DNA of 64,000 nt from Sipunculus nudus (GCA_026874595.1 CM049316.1:6956339-7020338), one strand, 5' to 3'; positions 24,045 to 35,234 are shown, numbered from the stretch's first letter. Program-made: numbers and translations. Notes: generated by a model from the letters alone, not told the origin.

Positions 24045-24981
24045 TATTGACAAACTTCTTAATGAATTTCAAGAAGTTTTTGCCCACCCTGATGGCCCCA
24101 TGCCCCTCTGTACCTTAGAACCCATGAGAATTGAAACAGAAGGCCCGCCAATTGCACAACGCCCATATCGAGTCCCTTTAGCCAAGCGTCAACTAATTGA
24201 GCAGGAAGTTGAGAAAATGCTGAAAAATGGAGAAATCCGCCCCTCAAGGTCCCCTTGGGCCTCTCCCGTCACGTTAGTACCAAAATCAGGCACTTCGGAG
24301 GTGCGCTTCTGCGTCGATTACCGTCGCTTGAATGCTGTTACAGTAAAGGATAGGTTCCCCCTGCCCCGGATTCAGGACATATTTGATTCCCTGCAAGGAG
24401 CAACCATTTTCACTACCTTAGATCTGAAAAGCGGGTACCACCAGTTAGCTATGTCCAAGGAATCCATAGCAAAGACGGCTTTTGTCACGCATTGCGGCCA
24501 ATATGAATTCTTACGGGTCCCGTTCGGAGCCACGAACAGTCCACCGCACTTCCAAAGACAGATTCAACGCTGTTTAGAGGAAGCCCTCTTAGGGAAATTT
24601 GCTATGGTATACATAGACGACATCGTCGTTTTCTCAAAAACACCGGAAGAACACATAACCCACCTCAGGCGGGTGTTCGAGTGCCTCCAGTGGTATGGTC
24701 TCAAATTAAAGCCATCAAAATGCCATTTCGCGCTCCCCTCTGTAAAATTGCTAGGTCACATCATTTCGGCCGGCGGCCGAGCCCCCGACCCTGATAAAAC
24801 AGCTGCGGTAGCCAATATGGCGCCGCCTACGACCAAAAAGGGCATCAGATCGTTCTTGGGCATGACTGGCTATTATCGGCAATTCATGCCTAACTATGCA
24901 CAAGTAGCCGGTCCCCTTGTTGAACTCACTAAGAAAAAAGCAAAATTTTCATGGACCGCCAACGGGCTTTTGAAAAGTTAA
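24045..24981 (+). pseudogene. pol: Reverse transcriptase
   Basis: RNA-directed DNA polymerase. Motifs in order: RPYRVPLAKR, SPWASPVTLVPKSG, FCVDYRRLN, FTTLDLKSGYHQ (first catalytic Asp), FLRVPFGATNSPPHF, YIDDIVVFS (catalytic YIDD at 24610-24621), LKPSKCHF, LGHIIS, FLGMTGYYRQF. All key residues are present. The frame ends at 24981, but homology shifts frame around 24950-24965, where the next ORF overlaps. Confidence 0.95.
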
Positions 24982-26054
24982 AAAACTTGCTAGTTTCAGC
25001 CAAAGTCATGGCCTACCCTAGGACTGACCTGGAATATAAATTGTACACTGACGCATCCGACAGCGCTATAGGTGGGGTCCTAGTTCAAGAGCATGAGGAT
25101 GGGATCGAATATGTCATAGAATATGTCTCCCATCAGCTATCTGACACACAAAAGAGGTACCCTGTCATAGAGAAAGAGGGCTTGGCTCTCATGTACTGCC
25201 TCACCAAATTAAAGCCATATCTATATGGTAGCCCCCATACGGCGTATGTAGACCATTCTCCCCTTTGTGGGATATTCTCATCCAAAATCAACAACAGCAG
25301 GGTACAGCGTTGGGCGCTAACTCTCGCTGAATTTAACATGAAAATCGTGTACAGAAAGGGCGAGTTAAACATGAAGGCTGACATGTTGAGCCGCCTTCCT
25401 GATTCGGCTCCCCTCCCAAACACACCGGAACTGGCCATGATTGATAGCGACGGGGCAGAGTTGCATAGCCCCAGGCATCAATATGACAATTTAGATATAC
25501 AAAAAGTGAAAGAAGATCAGAGACTTTATTTAGGCACACAGCGCAATCGGGCTGTCGCGCAGACTAACCCTAACTCCTGCATTATTGATGACTTGCTATA
25601 TGACACTACATCACCTGACCCTCTGAACCCTATGCACCCCCGGTTGGTTTTACCCCCTACCTTCCACCATCAGGTGATCTCAAACGCACACAGCCAAGTA
25701 GGGCACCTGGGGATAGAAAAGACAATGCTCAGGTTAAAAGAAGCTTATTCTTTTTCCAACATGCGACGGGCTGTTACAGACTTTATATCAACATGCCGAG
25801 TCTGTATACTTCAAAAGACGCCCCATGACAAGGTGCCAATTGGAGAAATGCCTATCCCGAATAGCCCGGCAGAAATTATAGGCATGGACCTAATCGGACC
25901 CTTCGTCCAGTCCTCTAATAATAACAAGTACATCCTGGTTATTATTTGTCACTTAACGGGGTGGGTGGAAGCATATCCGATTCCGGACAAAACAAATAAA
26001 AGTGTGTGGAATGCATTCCACAATGAATACCTCGCGCGGCATGACGCTCCGTGA
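24951..26054 (+). pseudogene. pol: RNase H and N-terminal integrase, ends at in-frame TGA
   Basis: RNase H: YTDASDSAIGGVL (Asp at 25050), IEKEGLALMYCL, YVDHSPL and KADMLSRL. Integrase zinc domain: HSQVGHLGIEKT then CRVC (H-x5-H, C-x2-C) at about 25687-25809. Core: GMDLIGPF with the first catalytic Asp near 25885. A TGA at 26052-26054 stops the frame. The same frame resumes just after it with VHDNGAEFTA, the second Asp, so the stop is a point lesion inside the domain. Confidence 0.93.
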
Positions 26055-26938
26055 CGTATAGTTCATGATAATGGAGCAGAATTTACTGCTAAGGCCTGGT
26101 GCGATTACTTAGCCGAGCTTAATATTGAGCAGTCCCGCCATCCCCCTACTACCCAGCCAGTAACGGGAAAACTGAACGGGCTAACCGGACAATTAAAGAT
26201 ATGATAGCAAAAGCTGTGCAAAATCAACCCTATTGCTGGGAGGACGTTCAAGCTGATGTTTTGTACGGTCACCGCATCATGCCCAGTAAATTAACTGGTT
26301 ACAGTCCGTATTTTTTAATGTATGGAAGGCACCCCAGAGCCCCTTTAAACACTTGGCAAAATATGCAAAAATCATTCCCAAGCACTACACTAAGATTACG
26401 GGCACTTAATGAGGCATGGGAAAAAGCTAATGAACAGATCAAACAGAGTAGAATAAATGATCGGTTAAAGTCCGAAAATATGCCAACTGCACCCATTTTA
26501 CGGGAGGGGGACCACGTGGTAGTAAAGGCAGAAAAACCTCTTACATTCACCAGCAAATGTGATCCCCAGTGGATCGTCACCCGCACAAAAGGTACTACTT
26601 GTAAATTACAACATGCCCACACAGGGCACACAAAAACAGTCCACAGGTCGAAAGTCACGAAGGTCTCGGATAATATAGCATGGAATTCACACCCACCACG
26701 ACCAGAAAGATCACAAACAGGCCAGCAGCAAAGAAATAACCCCAGCGTTATTAAATCCTTGCCGGTCCGCCCGAAACACAAAGGACAGAATCTTTGCATG
26801 ACCACTCGCACCTTGCATAAGACATGTAGATCAGTCCAGGCTTCACAGCTGAACAAACAGGGCCCGGTCAGCAAACAACACGCCCGACTAAAGATCATTC
26901 CCGATTGCATAATACTCCAGCGCCAGCCCGCCGACTAA
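26055..26938 (+). pseudogene. pol: Integrase core (second half) and C-terminal domain
   Basis: After the TGA the frame goes on for about 100 bases (VHDNGAEF), then shifts one base near 26150-26160 into NGKTERANR, which carries the catalytic Glu (codon at 26174). The frame is then open to 26938, with LTGYSPYFLMYGRHPR and EGDHVVVKA, typical of the gypsy integrase C-terminal part. No chromodomain is evident. Confidence 0.88.
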
Positions 26939-27521
26939 TGACTGCGCCAAATGTGCACAAGCCCAGGTGCCAATTGCCTAACCAATATCCGGCGTGTCAC
27001 AAAGACACACAGGGCCAGGTCAAGCAAACCAAATGCCACACAAAGGTACAATCACAATCGCCCCACACCCCAAAGCCGGCCAGATTACAAAGACCCAGGT
27101 GCAAATTGCCTAATCACAATCACCCGTGTCACAAAGGTCCCTGCAAACAACACCACTCCACACTTGCGCAATCAACGGACACGACAGAGGTCATTAGTTC
27201 TAGCGCTCAATCACCCCCTGCCCCAACAAAGGTGTCACCCGCGCCTCATTACCATAATACCCCGGCGGTCAACGATCACCAACCCATCGGTCGCATGAAA
27301 ACAAAGCGAAACATCCGATTCACCAATCCGCTCGCTTGGACTATAATGGCGAACCTGTGTGCTATGAATGTGCGCAGCCATATCACGTGGCCGCCGACTG
27401 TCCAATTAGACAACAGCGATATTTAAATGAGCAAAACCCCAGTATTCAGCCCCGCAGGTCGCCTAGATTTAAACACAGAGTAGATTATGCAACTCTAGCG
27501 TCCTGGGGCAACTCAATTTAA
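26905..27521 (+). pseudogene. Post-integrase Cys/His-rich tail with CCHC knuckle
   Basis: Pro/Lys/His-rich sequence in frame 1, then frame 3. It holds two matching modules 132 bp apart, CQLPNQYPACHK (about 26968) and CKLPNHNHPCHK (about 27100), both C-x8-C-H-K. In frame 3 follows CYECAQPYHVAADC, a C-x2-C-x4-H-x4-C zinc knuckle at about 27360-27401, and then a basic end, RRSPRFKHRVDY. Zinc knuckles normally sit in gag. A function in nucleic-acid binding is an inference; the frames are disrupted. Confidence 0.6.
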
Positions 27522-27600
27522 ATATACCATTAGTGTCAACAGACAGCAAAGCGCGTGCGTTTCAGTTCTTGTAACGGCCGTCACGTGAGTAACACGTGAT

Positions 27601-27650
27601 CCCCTTTGCCCTCTAGTATACCCGTCATACTTGGCGCTTCACAGCCGCAG
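27601..27650 (+). promoter_or_regulatory. Candidate splice acceptor before env
   Basis: A pyrimidine-rich stretch (CCCCTTTGCCCTCT) followed by CTTCACAG (ends 27644) and CCGCAG (ends 27650), just before the env ATG at 27664. It would pair with the leader donor near 22258. Inference. Confidence 0.4.
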
Positions 27651-27663
27651 GTAACAAGTTAGC

Positions 27664-29484
27664 ATGCTGCCCCTCTTGCTCTTCATCCTTGGCCTGCATT
27701 GCCTGCACGCAACGGATGACTCTTTGCAGATTAATCCGATTGACCATGGCATAGTCATCACAAAACAGGGTGAGTGCTTTCATTTCCATACACAATGGGC
27801 AATAATCGTAAATGTTCCGGCCCCTCCAATTCCATCTCATTTAGCGGACACTTTAGGATCGTTACAAACCTATATTAACCAGTTACAAAAACGTAACCAT
27901 AGTCTGAAATATCACTGGGACACGCGTGTTCAGCTCCTAACTCGAACCCTTAATCATGTTATTCGTAGACAAAAAAGGGGATTATTCAATTTTGTTGGTG
28001 ATCTGTCAAGTTCTCTATTTGGTCTTGTCACGGAAAAACAATTTCTCAAACTTAAAACAGCCGTAGCATTATTACATAAATCTAACAGCCAAACCATGCA
28101 TATGAACTCTATGTTAGTCACTGCTGTTAATCAACTCAGCTCAGCCGCTACAAATACCTCTGCACAACTCGCCGACATCCAGGAAACAATATCCAAATGG
28201 CCCCGAATACTTAATGTACAACAAAATGCTCTCCAGGAACGAATTAATGCCGTTCGTCATGCCTTACATATTGATATATATCTAGACAAAGTCACGGCTG
28301 TAGTCCACGCATATCAACAACAGGTAGCTGATTATCACTCCCAACGACGAGCTATCCGACAAGGCCTTATCACAGAACGAATTCTGCCGCGGTCTTACCT
28401 GTCGGCTCTAATCACCTATGCAGATATTCACCACTTGGAATACCCCACCCCGGAGTGGATTTATCAAAACGGCCGTACCTCCCTGCTCAGCCAGAATTCT
28501 ACTCACTTCTCCTTTTTCACTCACATCCCTTTGTACCGTAACACTCCGTTCATATGCTATAGCTTGCATTCTTGGCCATACCCTATATCGAAAACGGTTG
28601 CCGCTAAATATCGTTTGCACTCTAGAATCGCTCTTGCTTCGCAGACATCGCAGGCCTTCATTCCTCGTCACTGTGCCGGAAAGCAACCAATTTTGTGCCA
28701 TGGGGGCCCCCTTTTACTGAAAAGTCGCCTCCAGTGCGAACGATCTCTAATCACACAAACCGCCAGGGGTATAGGATCTTGCGCTGTCCAGTTTTCCAAT
28801 TTTACGAGCACGCTCATACAAACTGTTACCTTTGGCCACCACGTAATCGCCACAAATGGAGAAGTAACTACTCTTCGCTGCTTAAAAAAGCCTCCTAGGC
28901 ATCTTACCTTAAAAAGAGGCACCGTTCACGCCTTTATTCCTGGTGACTGTGTCCTGCAGGGACTAGACTGGTCCCTCCACGGCACCTACCTTAGTAAAGA
29001 GCTTGATACGAAAAATTGGGTTCCCATTGACATTAATTTATCCTTGCCTTTGCTTGAAACCCCTCGATATATCCAACTGAAATTAGCTAAAATAAAGGCG
29101 TGGACTCCTTTGGGTCACTTACCCCATCTAGTCCAGCAAGATAGGTCAAAAATACCGGAATATATTGATTTTAGTTTACCAAACACGGTGTTTTCCTGGT
29201 CTACCGCCAGTATTGTATTTCTATTAGCATCACTGGCCATAGTGTTAGCATGTTGTTGGTTTAACCGCCATCAGCTACATCAACGCTGCCTCGCATGCCC
29301 TTTATCCCGCCGTGTTGTGCTCCACAAAATACAAACAGTTACCGCTACGCCCAGTGCCCCTATTCCTCCGCCCAAAAATTCCTTGTCTGCACCAGTACCA
29401 GCTCCATCACCAAATCAGAAAAAGGACCCCGTAGAACAGACTGTTACCCTTTACCCCAACCCTAGCTCGTATACAAACACATAA
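27664..29484 (+). CDS. env: Envelope-like fusion glycoprotein, F type, open frame of 606 codons
   Basis: Predicted membrane glycoprotein. It starts with a hydrophobic signal peptide (residues 1-16, LLLFILGL). A furin-type site RRQKR (101-105) is followed at once by a fusion-peptide-like GLFNFVGDL and a Leu/Val-rich helix. N-glycosylation sequons include NHS (78) and NTS (about 164). A membrane span lies at about 515-532 (IVFLLASLAIVLACCW), followed by a 74-residue Pro-rich tail. This layout matches insect errantivirus Env and baculovirus F proteins. It has no stops or shifts, unlike gag and pol beside it. The assignment rests on the cleavage/fusion motif and topology, not on a search. Confidence 0.85.
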   Translation: MLPLLLFILGLHCLHATDDSLQINPIDHGIVITKQGECFHFHTQWAIIVNVPAPPIPSHLADTLGSLQTYINQLQKRNHSLKYHWDTRVQLLTRTLNHVIRRQKRGLFNFVGDLSSSLFGLVTEKQFLKLKTAVALLHKSNSQTMHMNSMLVTAVNQLSSAATNTSAQLADIQETISKWPRILNVQQNALQERINAVRHALHIDIYLDKVTAVVHAYQQQVADYHSQRRAIRQGLITERILPRSYLSALITYADIHHLEYPTPEWIYQNGRTSLLSQNSTHFSFFTHIPLYRNTPFICYSLHSWPYPISKTVAAKYRLHSRIALASQTSQAFIPRHCAGKQPILCHGGPLLLKSRLQCERSLITQTARGIGSCAVQFSNFTSTLIQTVTFGHHVIATNGEVTTLRCLKKPPRHLTLKRGTVHAFIPGDCVLQGLDWSLHGTYLSKELDTKNWVPIDINLSLPLLETPRYIQLKLAKIKAWTPLGHLPHLVQQDRSKIPEYIDFSLPNTVFSWSTASIVFLLASLAIVLACCWFNRHQLHQRCLACPLSRRVVLHKIQTVTATPSAPIPPPKNSLSAPVPAPSPNQKKDPVEQTVTLYPNPSSYTNT

Positions 29485-29673
29485 CCTGTAATCACCAGAG
29501 TGTTTAATCAAGAAGTGGTAGGTAAGCATGTATATCTGTACATAGAATGTATATACAAAAAGGTGTAGGTATAAAGCCAATCAATTCTGTGTGGTTATAT
29601 ATGTATATATGTGTACATTAGTTATCAAGTGCATGTATAGCTTTGCGCTATTCCAGGATGGCTATTAACAAAA

Positions 29674-29753
<80 letters not shown>

Positions 29754-30487
29754 ACATAATAACAATAACTCATTATAATGATATGTATATAACAGTCAAT
29801 AGATCCTTGTGTATGTGGGTAACGCCCCGTATAAGGGAGGAACGGATACTGCTGTTGATTGTCTTTTTGCAGAGGCCGTTCCGTGAGGGTCGCCCCAATG
29901 CATCCCCGAGGAGCTGTCTGGTTGGCAAGATCTCTACAATCGCGCATGCTTTCCTGTCGAGATACCACCATATGGACATACAGCCTAGCACTACGCTGCA
30001 TTGAAAGGGACAATCTGTGTGCTAGAGACTCTGGTCATAAAAAAAAAAAAAAGTTAACCTTTAACGCGTGCTACAAACCAATGGTCACACAGCCTAGCAC
30101 TACGCTGCATTGAAATGGACAATCGGTATGCTAGAGACTTTGGCCATGGCGTTTCAATGAACTAATACTATTCTGTGGACTCCATATAGGTCTGTCGTTT
30201 TGGACAGCTTGTATTACTGTGTTGAATATGCCTCATATAATACTGTTTATGTTTTTGAATAAAACTACCAACCACACAAAATCAAAGTAAAACATCAAAT
30301 ACTGCCAGACCCTACACATCCGTAAGCCCATCGAAGTCTTCCGGTTTCCCTAGATTTCCACTAGGGTTTTCACCCGGGGACTACGATGTGTTTCAAATTT
30401 ATCATGGGATATCCTTATTGGGCTATAACTTAAAAAAAAAAGTCCCTGTCTATAAGTATATAGATAGCTACATTTTTTTTTCTCGAT
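29485..30487 (+). other. Retroelement 3' non-coding region
   Basis: About 1 kb between env and the polypurine tract. It includes a (TA)n(GA)n microsatellite (29675-29752), a 58-bp direct repeat (29981-30038 and 30090-30147, starting CAGCCTAGCACTACGCTGCA) and a poly-A run near 30040. No supported ORF. Confidence 0.65.
29675..29752. repeat. (TA)n(GA)n compound microsatellite inside the retroelement
   Basis: About 56 bases of TA then 22 of GA. It is the reverse-complement type of the (TC)n(TA)n tract at 18550. Confidence 0.95.
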
Positions 30488-30503
30488 AAGGGGGGGGGGA
30501 GAG
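30488..30503 (+). other. Polypurine tract
   Basis: AAGGGGGGGGGGAGAG directly before the 3' LTR, the primer site for plus-strand DNA synthesis. Confidence 0.88.
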
Positions 30504-30840
30504 TGTCGGATATCCCATTATTTTTGATAATAACACCCCTAAGGGTAAGTGGGCGATCCCACCTGAGGGGTCAGCCAATCGGGATATCTCCCGGACCCAA
30601 AGCGAGGCTAAAGGATAACCGGCCTCGCTCACTCTGACCTTGGCGCTGGAAGGGTTCACACACTTGTCGACATAAGGCGAAGTCTTAGTAGCCGCTGCGA
30701 TAGTGGGAGCTTTTCACTACGCGCACCCTACCAGGACTGGCAGTATCATTATAGTTATCTGGACAACCTTTTCGGCACTTCTGGTATTTTAAACGAAATT
30801 CCTGTGTTGTTTTCTATTACCTGTGGGGAAATTCCCTACA
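30504..30840 (+). repeat. 3' LTR (337 bp)
   Basis: Starts TGTCGGATATCCC and ends CCCTACA, followed by the CTGG target copy (30841-30844). Close to the 5' LTR (about 98-99% in the aligned part by eye), with a 7-bp length difference. Confidence 0.95.
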
Positions 30841-30844
30841 CTGG

Positions 30845-31223
30845 GACACATTGCGGTAAGCCAGTAAGCCAGTCGATGTGTAAGACAGGCTTAAAGCGGG
30901 AGAGGCACTATTAATATGAGTTGGTAGGTTAACGAAAACATCAGAATTAACTAAAAGTACCCAGAAACAACACTCAAAGGCAACCGCTCAAGACAATATA
31001 TATGATAGAACAACCTGCAAACACTTAAACACGGAATAAATACATAAACTAAAAATATATCTTAACAAGCGCACTCGGACAAGCAATATGGCCTAAATAT
31101 AAATTACTTTTTTCTCTCTCTATACATTTATAATCCTCTAAAATCAGATTACCATCACACCAGTTAAGTTAGCAGACTTGTTTAGTGAGCTGGACTTTTC
31201 ATCAATCACTATTAATAGAGCTA
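30845..31223. other. Spacer between retroelement and CACTA-like element
   Basis: AT-rich, no gene or repeat recognised. Confidence 0.5.
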
Positions 31224-31234
31224 CACTGTTAAAA

Positions 31235-31560
31235 GTTGCACGTAAAATAACGGTGCTTTGCACTGGCAGCAAAGTTGACAGTGCAATGCACCGTTATTTT
31301 ACGTGCAAAGAAATAACGCAGTGCGTTAAATAACGTCGCATTGCACCGTAATTTTACAGCGCTTTGGTACGTAAATAAACGGTGCTTAGCCACGGGAAAT
31401 AACGGGCATCTGTTATTTTACGGGACAATATGCCGTTATTTTACATTGCTAAGAGACGTGAATAAACAGTGTTTTCAACTGGAATCAGGGCATTGCACCG
31501 TTATTTCACGGTGCTTTGATATGTAGAATAACAAAACAGTGTTACTTTATAATAAATAAC
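31235..31560. repeat. Subterminal CGTAAAATAACGG repeats
   Basis: About ten copies or near copies of CCGTTATTTTACG in both directions, probably transposase-binding sites of the flanking element. Two partner copies lie at the right end (36810-36845). Confidence 0.6.
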
Positions 31561-32639
31561 AGTGCTTTGCACTTGGAGCTATACACTGTTACAGGTTTCC
31601 ATAATCTTTCTCAAAACGTTTCTGTCTTGTCACTCCGGACGAACCCTTTATTTATATCTGTGTACTTCAAGTTTCTCATAACATGTTTTTTAGAGTTTAC
31701 CAGTAAAAATATTACGAACGAAGTCAGACCTCCTTATGATGATAGAGTTGTAACTTTCTGTTTGACAGTCAAGTGTCCCGAAAATCAAATCAGGATATCC
31801 ACAGAGGGAAATGCATCTTGGCTAATTTGGGAAATGGCATTAAAATGCAAGCTCACACATAATATCACACAACTTCTTTATTGTATGAAATATTCAACAG
31901 ATCATCAACATGTATAACACGTGTACTTAATGTATATAGTTATTCAGATTATACTGATCTTCCAAAAGGCATCATTAGGAAGCAAACATATTTAAACATT
32001 TTGACCACACTGCATGGCAGTTAAATCGTCTCCAACTAAACATATAAAATTTGGCAATTAGTGCAATATTATTATGATTACTATTATGAATGCTGTGTGT
32101 TATCTCATTAAGGTTGCTGATCTTTTAAAAAATGGGACCCAAATCTATTTATAATGTATCTTTGAAAAATAGATAAAAGTGCTTCAATAAATTTATAGTG
32201 TTGTAAATTATTGGTATCTTTAAAGTAAAAGATGGTCAGAACACAAGTCAAACAATTGAAATGGATTTAACTTATATGTCACCAAATCTTTCTACAGTAA
32301 AGGCATATACTTTGTGTGAAGCTTCTGATAATGAATTCCAAAATAAAGGTCCTTGGTAAATAAATGGTTTTTGCATCAATTAAATTCGAACTGGAGGGAG
32401 TTGAAGAGAATGCCTACACTGTAACAAGGGTGCAAATGTGAACGTTTTTCCATAAAAATAATAAGATAATTACCTGATTTAATTAAGGTACTTAAACACA
32501 AGAATATTAAAAGTGAAATAGTCGTTAACTGATATTTCCTATATTGTTGATATATTATTGAGGAAAATGCAGCATTAAAACATTAAATCTGACCAACCAG
32601 CTCTATTGACAGTGGGAGGGCAGTTAGAGGTGCATTCAA

Positions 32640-32845
32640 TTACCCCAAAATCAAGAAACCTGAAGGTCTTTTTAGTCCCTTGGGATACTCCAGGGTAAAT
32701 ATCCAAAATGACGCATAGCAAGCCTCCAGTGGAAGTAGAAATAACTTGCATGGGTTGACAGTTTCTGGCCATCCACCATATGTTACAGTGATGTTATAGT
32801 CCCAATCTTGAACATTCACAGGTGTTGGAGATCTCATTCCCTGCA
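32640..32845 (-). CDS. Candidate exon inside the CACTA-like element
   Basis: Minus-strand segment after an AG acceptor (TGTATGCAG), reading MRSPTPVNVQDWDYNITV and then TYGGWPETVNPC before a stop. The protein is not recognised, and a second frame in the same segment is also open for about 65 codons, so the true frame is uncertain. Confidence 0.25.
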
Positions 32846-33399
32846 TACAAAATAATAAACAGAAAAGAGAGATTGTAAATGTAAGAAACAATGTAAGAGA
32901 GAAATATTCAAGAATATAGTTCAGTGTAATTATCCCTTTAATTTTTATATTTTTTTAGATTTTTTTCAAAGTCTGACGCTCTATCAATTTACATTACAGA
33001 AAATAAACTTTTGTTCTTTCTTCACAAAATTTAAACAATAACTACAAAAATAGTTTTCTTATGGTCAATTGGAACCTTTAGAAGTGAAAATAATTATACA
33101 TTATTATATCAAATATATCTTTACATTTACATTACAGACAATAACTGGCCAAGATTTTGTTCTATTTCCACAAAAAATTATCAGTTCCAACATTTTTCTT
33201 TATATATGTATTTACTTAAAAAAAGGTTAAAACTATCTTTAATACTTGCTGAATATATTAACACAAATATAATAGTTTTGAAAGAATTACCTCTCCTCCA
33301 TCTGCAATCCCATATTATCCTTGCATTCTCCAAACAGTGAAGGCAGTATCCTGTATAAAGGAGATTTGCTTCTGCAAGTACAAATACACAGACAATGCA

Positions 33400-33402
<3 letters not shown>

Positions 33403-33464
<62 letters not shown>
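33403..33464. repeat. (AT)n microsatellite
   Basis: About 62 bases of pure AT. Confidence 0.95.
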
Positions 33465-33467
<3 letters not shown>

Positions 33468-35234
33468 ATACGAATCAGTTTTAATATCATACTCAGTGAA
33501 TGAAAGTTGATCGATTAATAATCATTTTTTTCATTTTATGTGCCATATTATTAACATAAAATCTGTTGTATAGATAAATAAATATTGACAGAGTAAATTA
33601 AGCCTAGCATGTACATCACACTGAAAGGTCAAGACTATACTTGTTAATACTTATTCACTGCATAAGGATAACATTAATACTGTTTCCTGTTAAGTGCCCA
33701 TCTTTCTAAAATCTATAAGAGAGTTAGAATATTTCATTGGAAAAAAGAGACTTCTTTTGAATGTGCATACCTGATCGTATATGAAAGGTTATGGGAAAAA
33801 AATACATGATTTGATGATTTAATTATGAAATGTCCTTTTCCAGAATGATTTCTACAGACAATAGACCTGAAAATGTATTTTTAAAGGTACAAATGAAAGT
33901 ATGTGTAAATATGAAGTAATTAACAGTAAGGCTATGGGCCTGGATTTATTTATTGTAACTGTAAATAATAATATTATGAATATTTGATAACCAGAATATC
34001 TGCAATGTTTTATAGGGAGTAAACATAATCCAAACTGCAAAAAATTAAAAAAAAATGGCCAATAGTCAGCAGGTTTGACAAATGACACTGTAAGGTTAGA
34101 GATGGTCAGGTTAGCGTGGCTCAGCTCCATCAAGCAGCAAGCCAAAAAGTTTATTAGAATAAAAATGAATGGAGAGAATGAGTAACAGGCAGGCGAATTT
34201 AGGTCAGCATCACTGCTAATGTTCAATATGTAAGATACTTGTTTCACAGATTATTAAACTCATCAGCTTATTCAAATTGCCCTGGACTTTACAAAAGAAA
34301 ATATGATAAAACTCAACCTTACCTTGGTGTACCTTTTCTGCAATGTTCTCTGCTAGGAATTTACCCTGCAACTGCTTGCCAGTGTAGTTGTGCACCTTGC
34401 ACATCTTGCATTTGTACTTTGTTCACAGCTCTAAGTTTGGTAAGGCGTGGAACATTTACGTCATCTTTCCTCTAATCATTGATGCATGTATGGCTCTCTG
34501 AACACCTGCACAAGTAGAACAAATTCTAGGAGTATATAAAAACAGAACTGATAAACATGTAACCAACGAAAGAGAATCTCAGCACCAGGCATATTAATAA
34601 TATTTACAAAGTAAGTGCAGGTATATAAATAAATAAACAAAAGTGCTATATTGCATATAAAAATGGTAAATATTGGGTCAACAAATGTTTTTACTCAGTG
34701 TATAAACAGAAAGGTGCAAAAACAGCATCACATGTGTACGAGGATTTATAAATAGGAAGCAATATATATGCAGTACAGCCTTTATATTACAAAATGATGT
34801 AACATTTGTAATTGCATTTACATATACTAGCTATTATAATATAACAAGGGCTACAGGTATAATGCAAACCTGCGTAATCTTTCCGGGTTCCCTGATGATA
34901 AACTTGACTATTATTTGAAAAGTTATTATTTTTTAAGGTGTGACAAGTACATGTATAAAGCAAGTTCTACCAATTTTGAATCTTAGTACAAGTATCAATG
35001 CGCTCAGTCTGATGCATACTGATGGATGAGATGTGGTATACCCCATTACAAAGGCCTATATGTGAGTGAAGGGGTGTCAAAAACCCCATCCAACCCACAT
35101 TATGAATGGAAATTGCAACCCTGTACAACAGAGTTGGGGGGGGGGGGGGGGTCTCTGGAAAATTTCCAGCTATGTTTTCCAACAAAAGTTCAATACCAAC
35201 TTTAGTACTGGTATCAGTGAACGACAGTGACAGA

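Larger units (their letters stand above)
21867..30844 (+). mobile_element. Env-bearing Ty3/gypsy (errantivirus-like) LTR retroelement with CTGG target duplication
   Basis: About 9 kb from target copy to target copy. Order: 5' LTR, primer-binding site, leader with splice donor, gag, protease, RT, RNase H, integrase, Cys/His tail, env, about 1 kb of non-coding DNA, polypurine tract, 3' LTR. The enzyme order with integrase last in pol puts it in Ty3/gypsy. The env type (furin site directly before a GLFNF-type fusion peptide) resembles insect errantiviruses and the baculovirus F protein. gag-pol is disrupted by frame changes near 22840, 24040, 24955 and 26155, further changes after 26.9 kb, and a TGA at 26052-26054. 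Env is uninterrupted. It is therefore a recent but probably non-autonomous copy, unless some indels are sequencing errors. Confidence 0.93.

Noticed and set aside
26299-26910. 203-codon open frame on the minus strand
   Set aside because: Exact antisense shadow of the integrase C-terminal frame, with no motif of its own.
31516-31917. 133-codon plus ORF
   Set aside because: Starts within the subterminal repeats of the CACTA-like element and shows no family motif or splice support.
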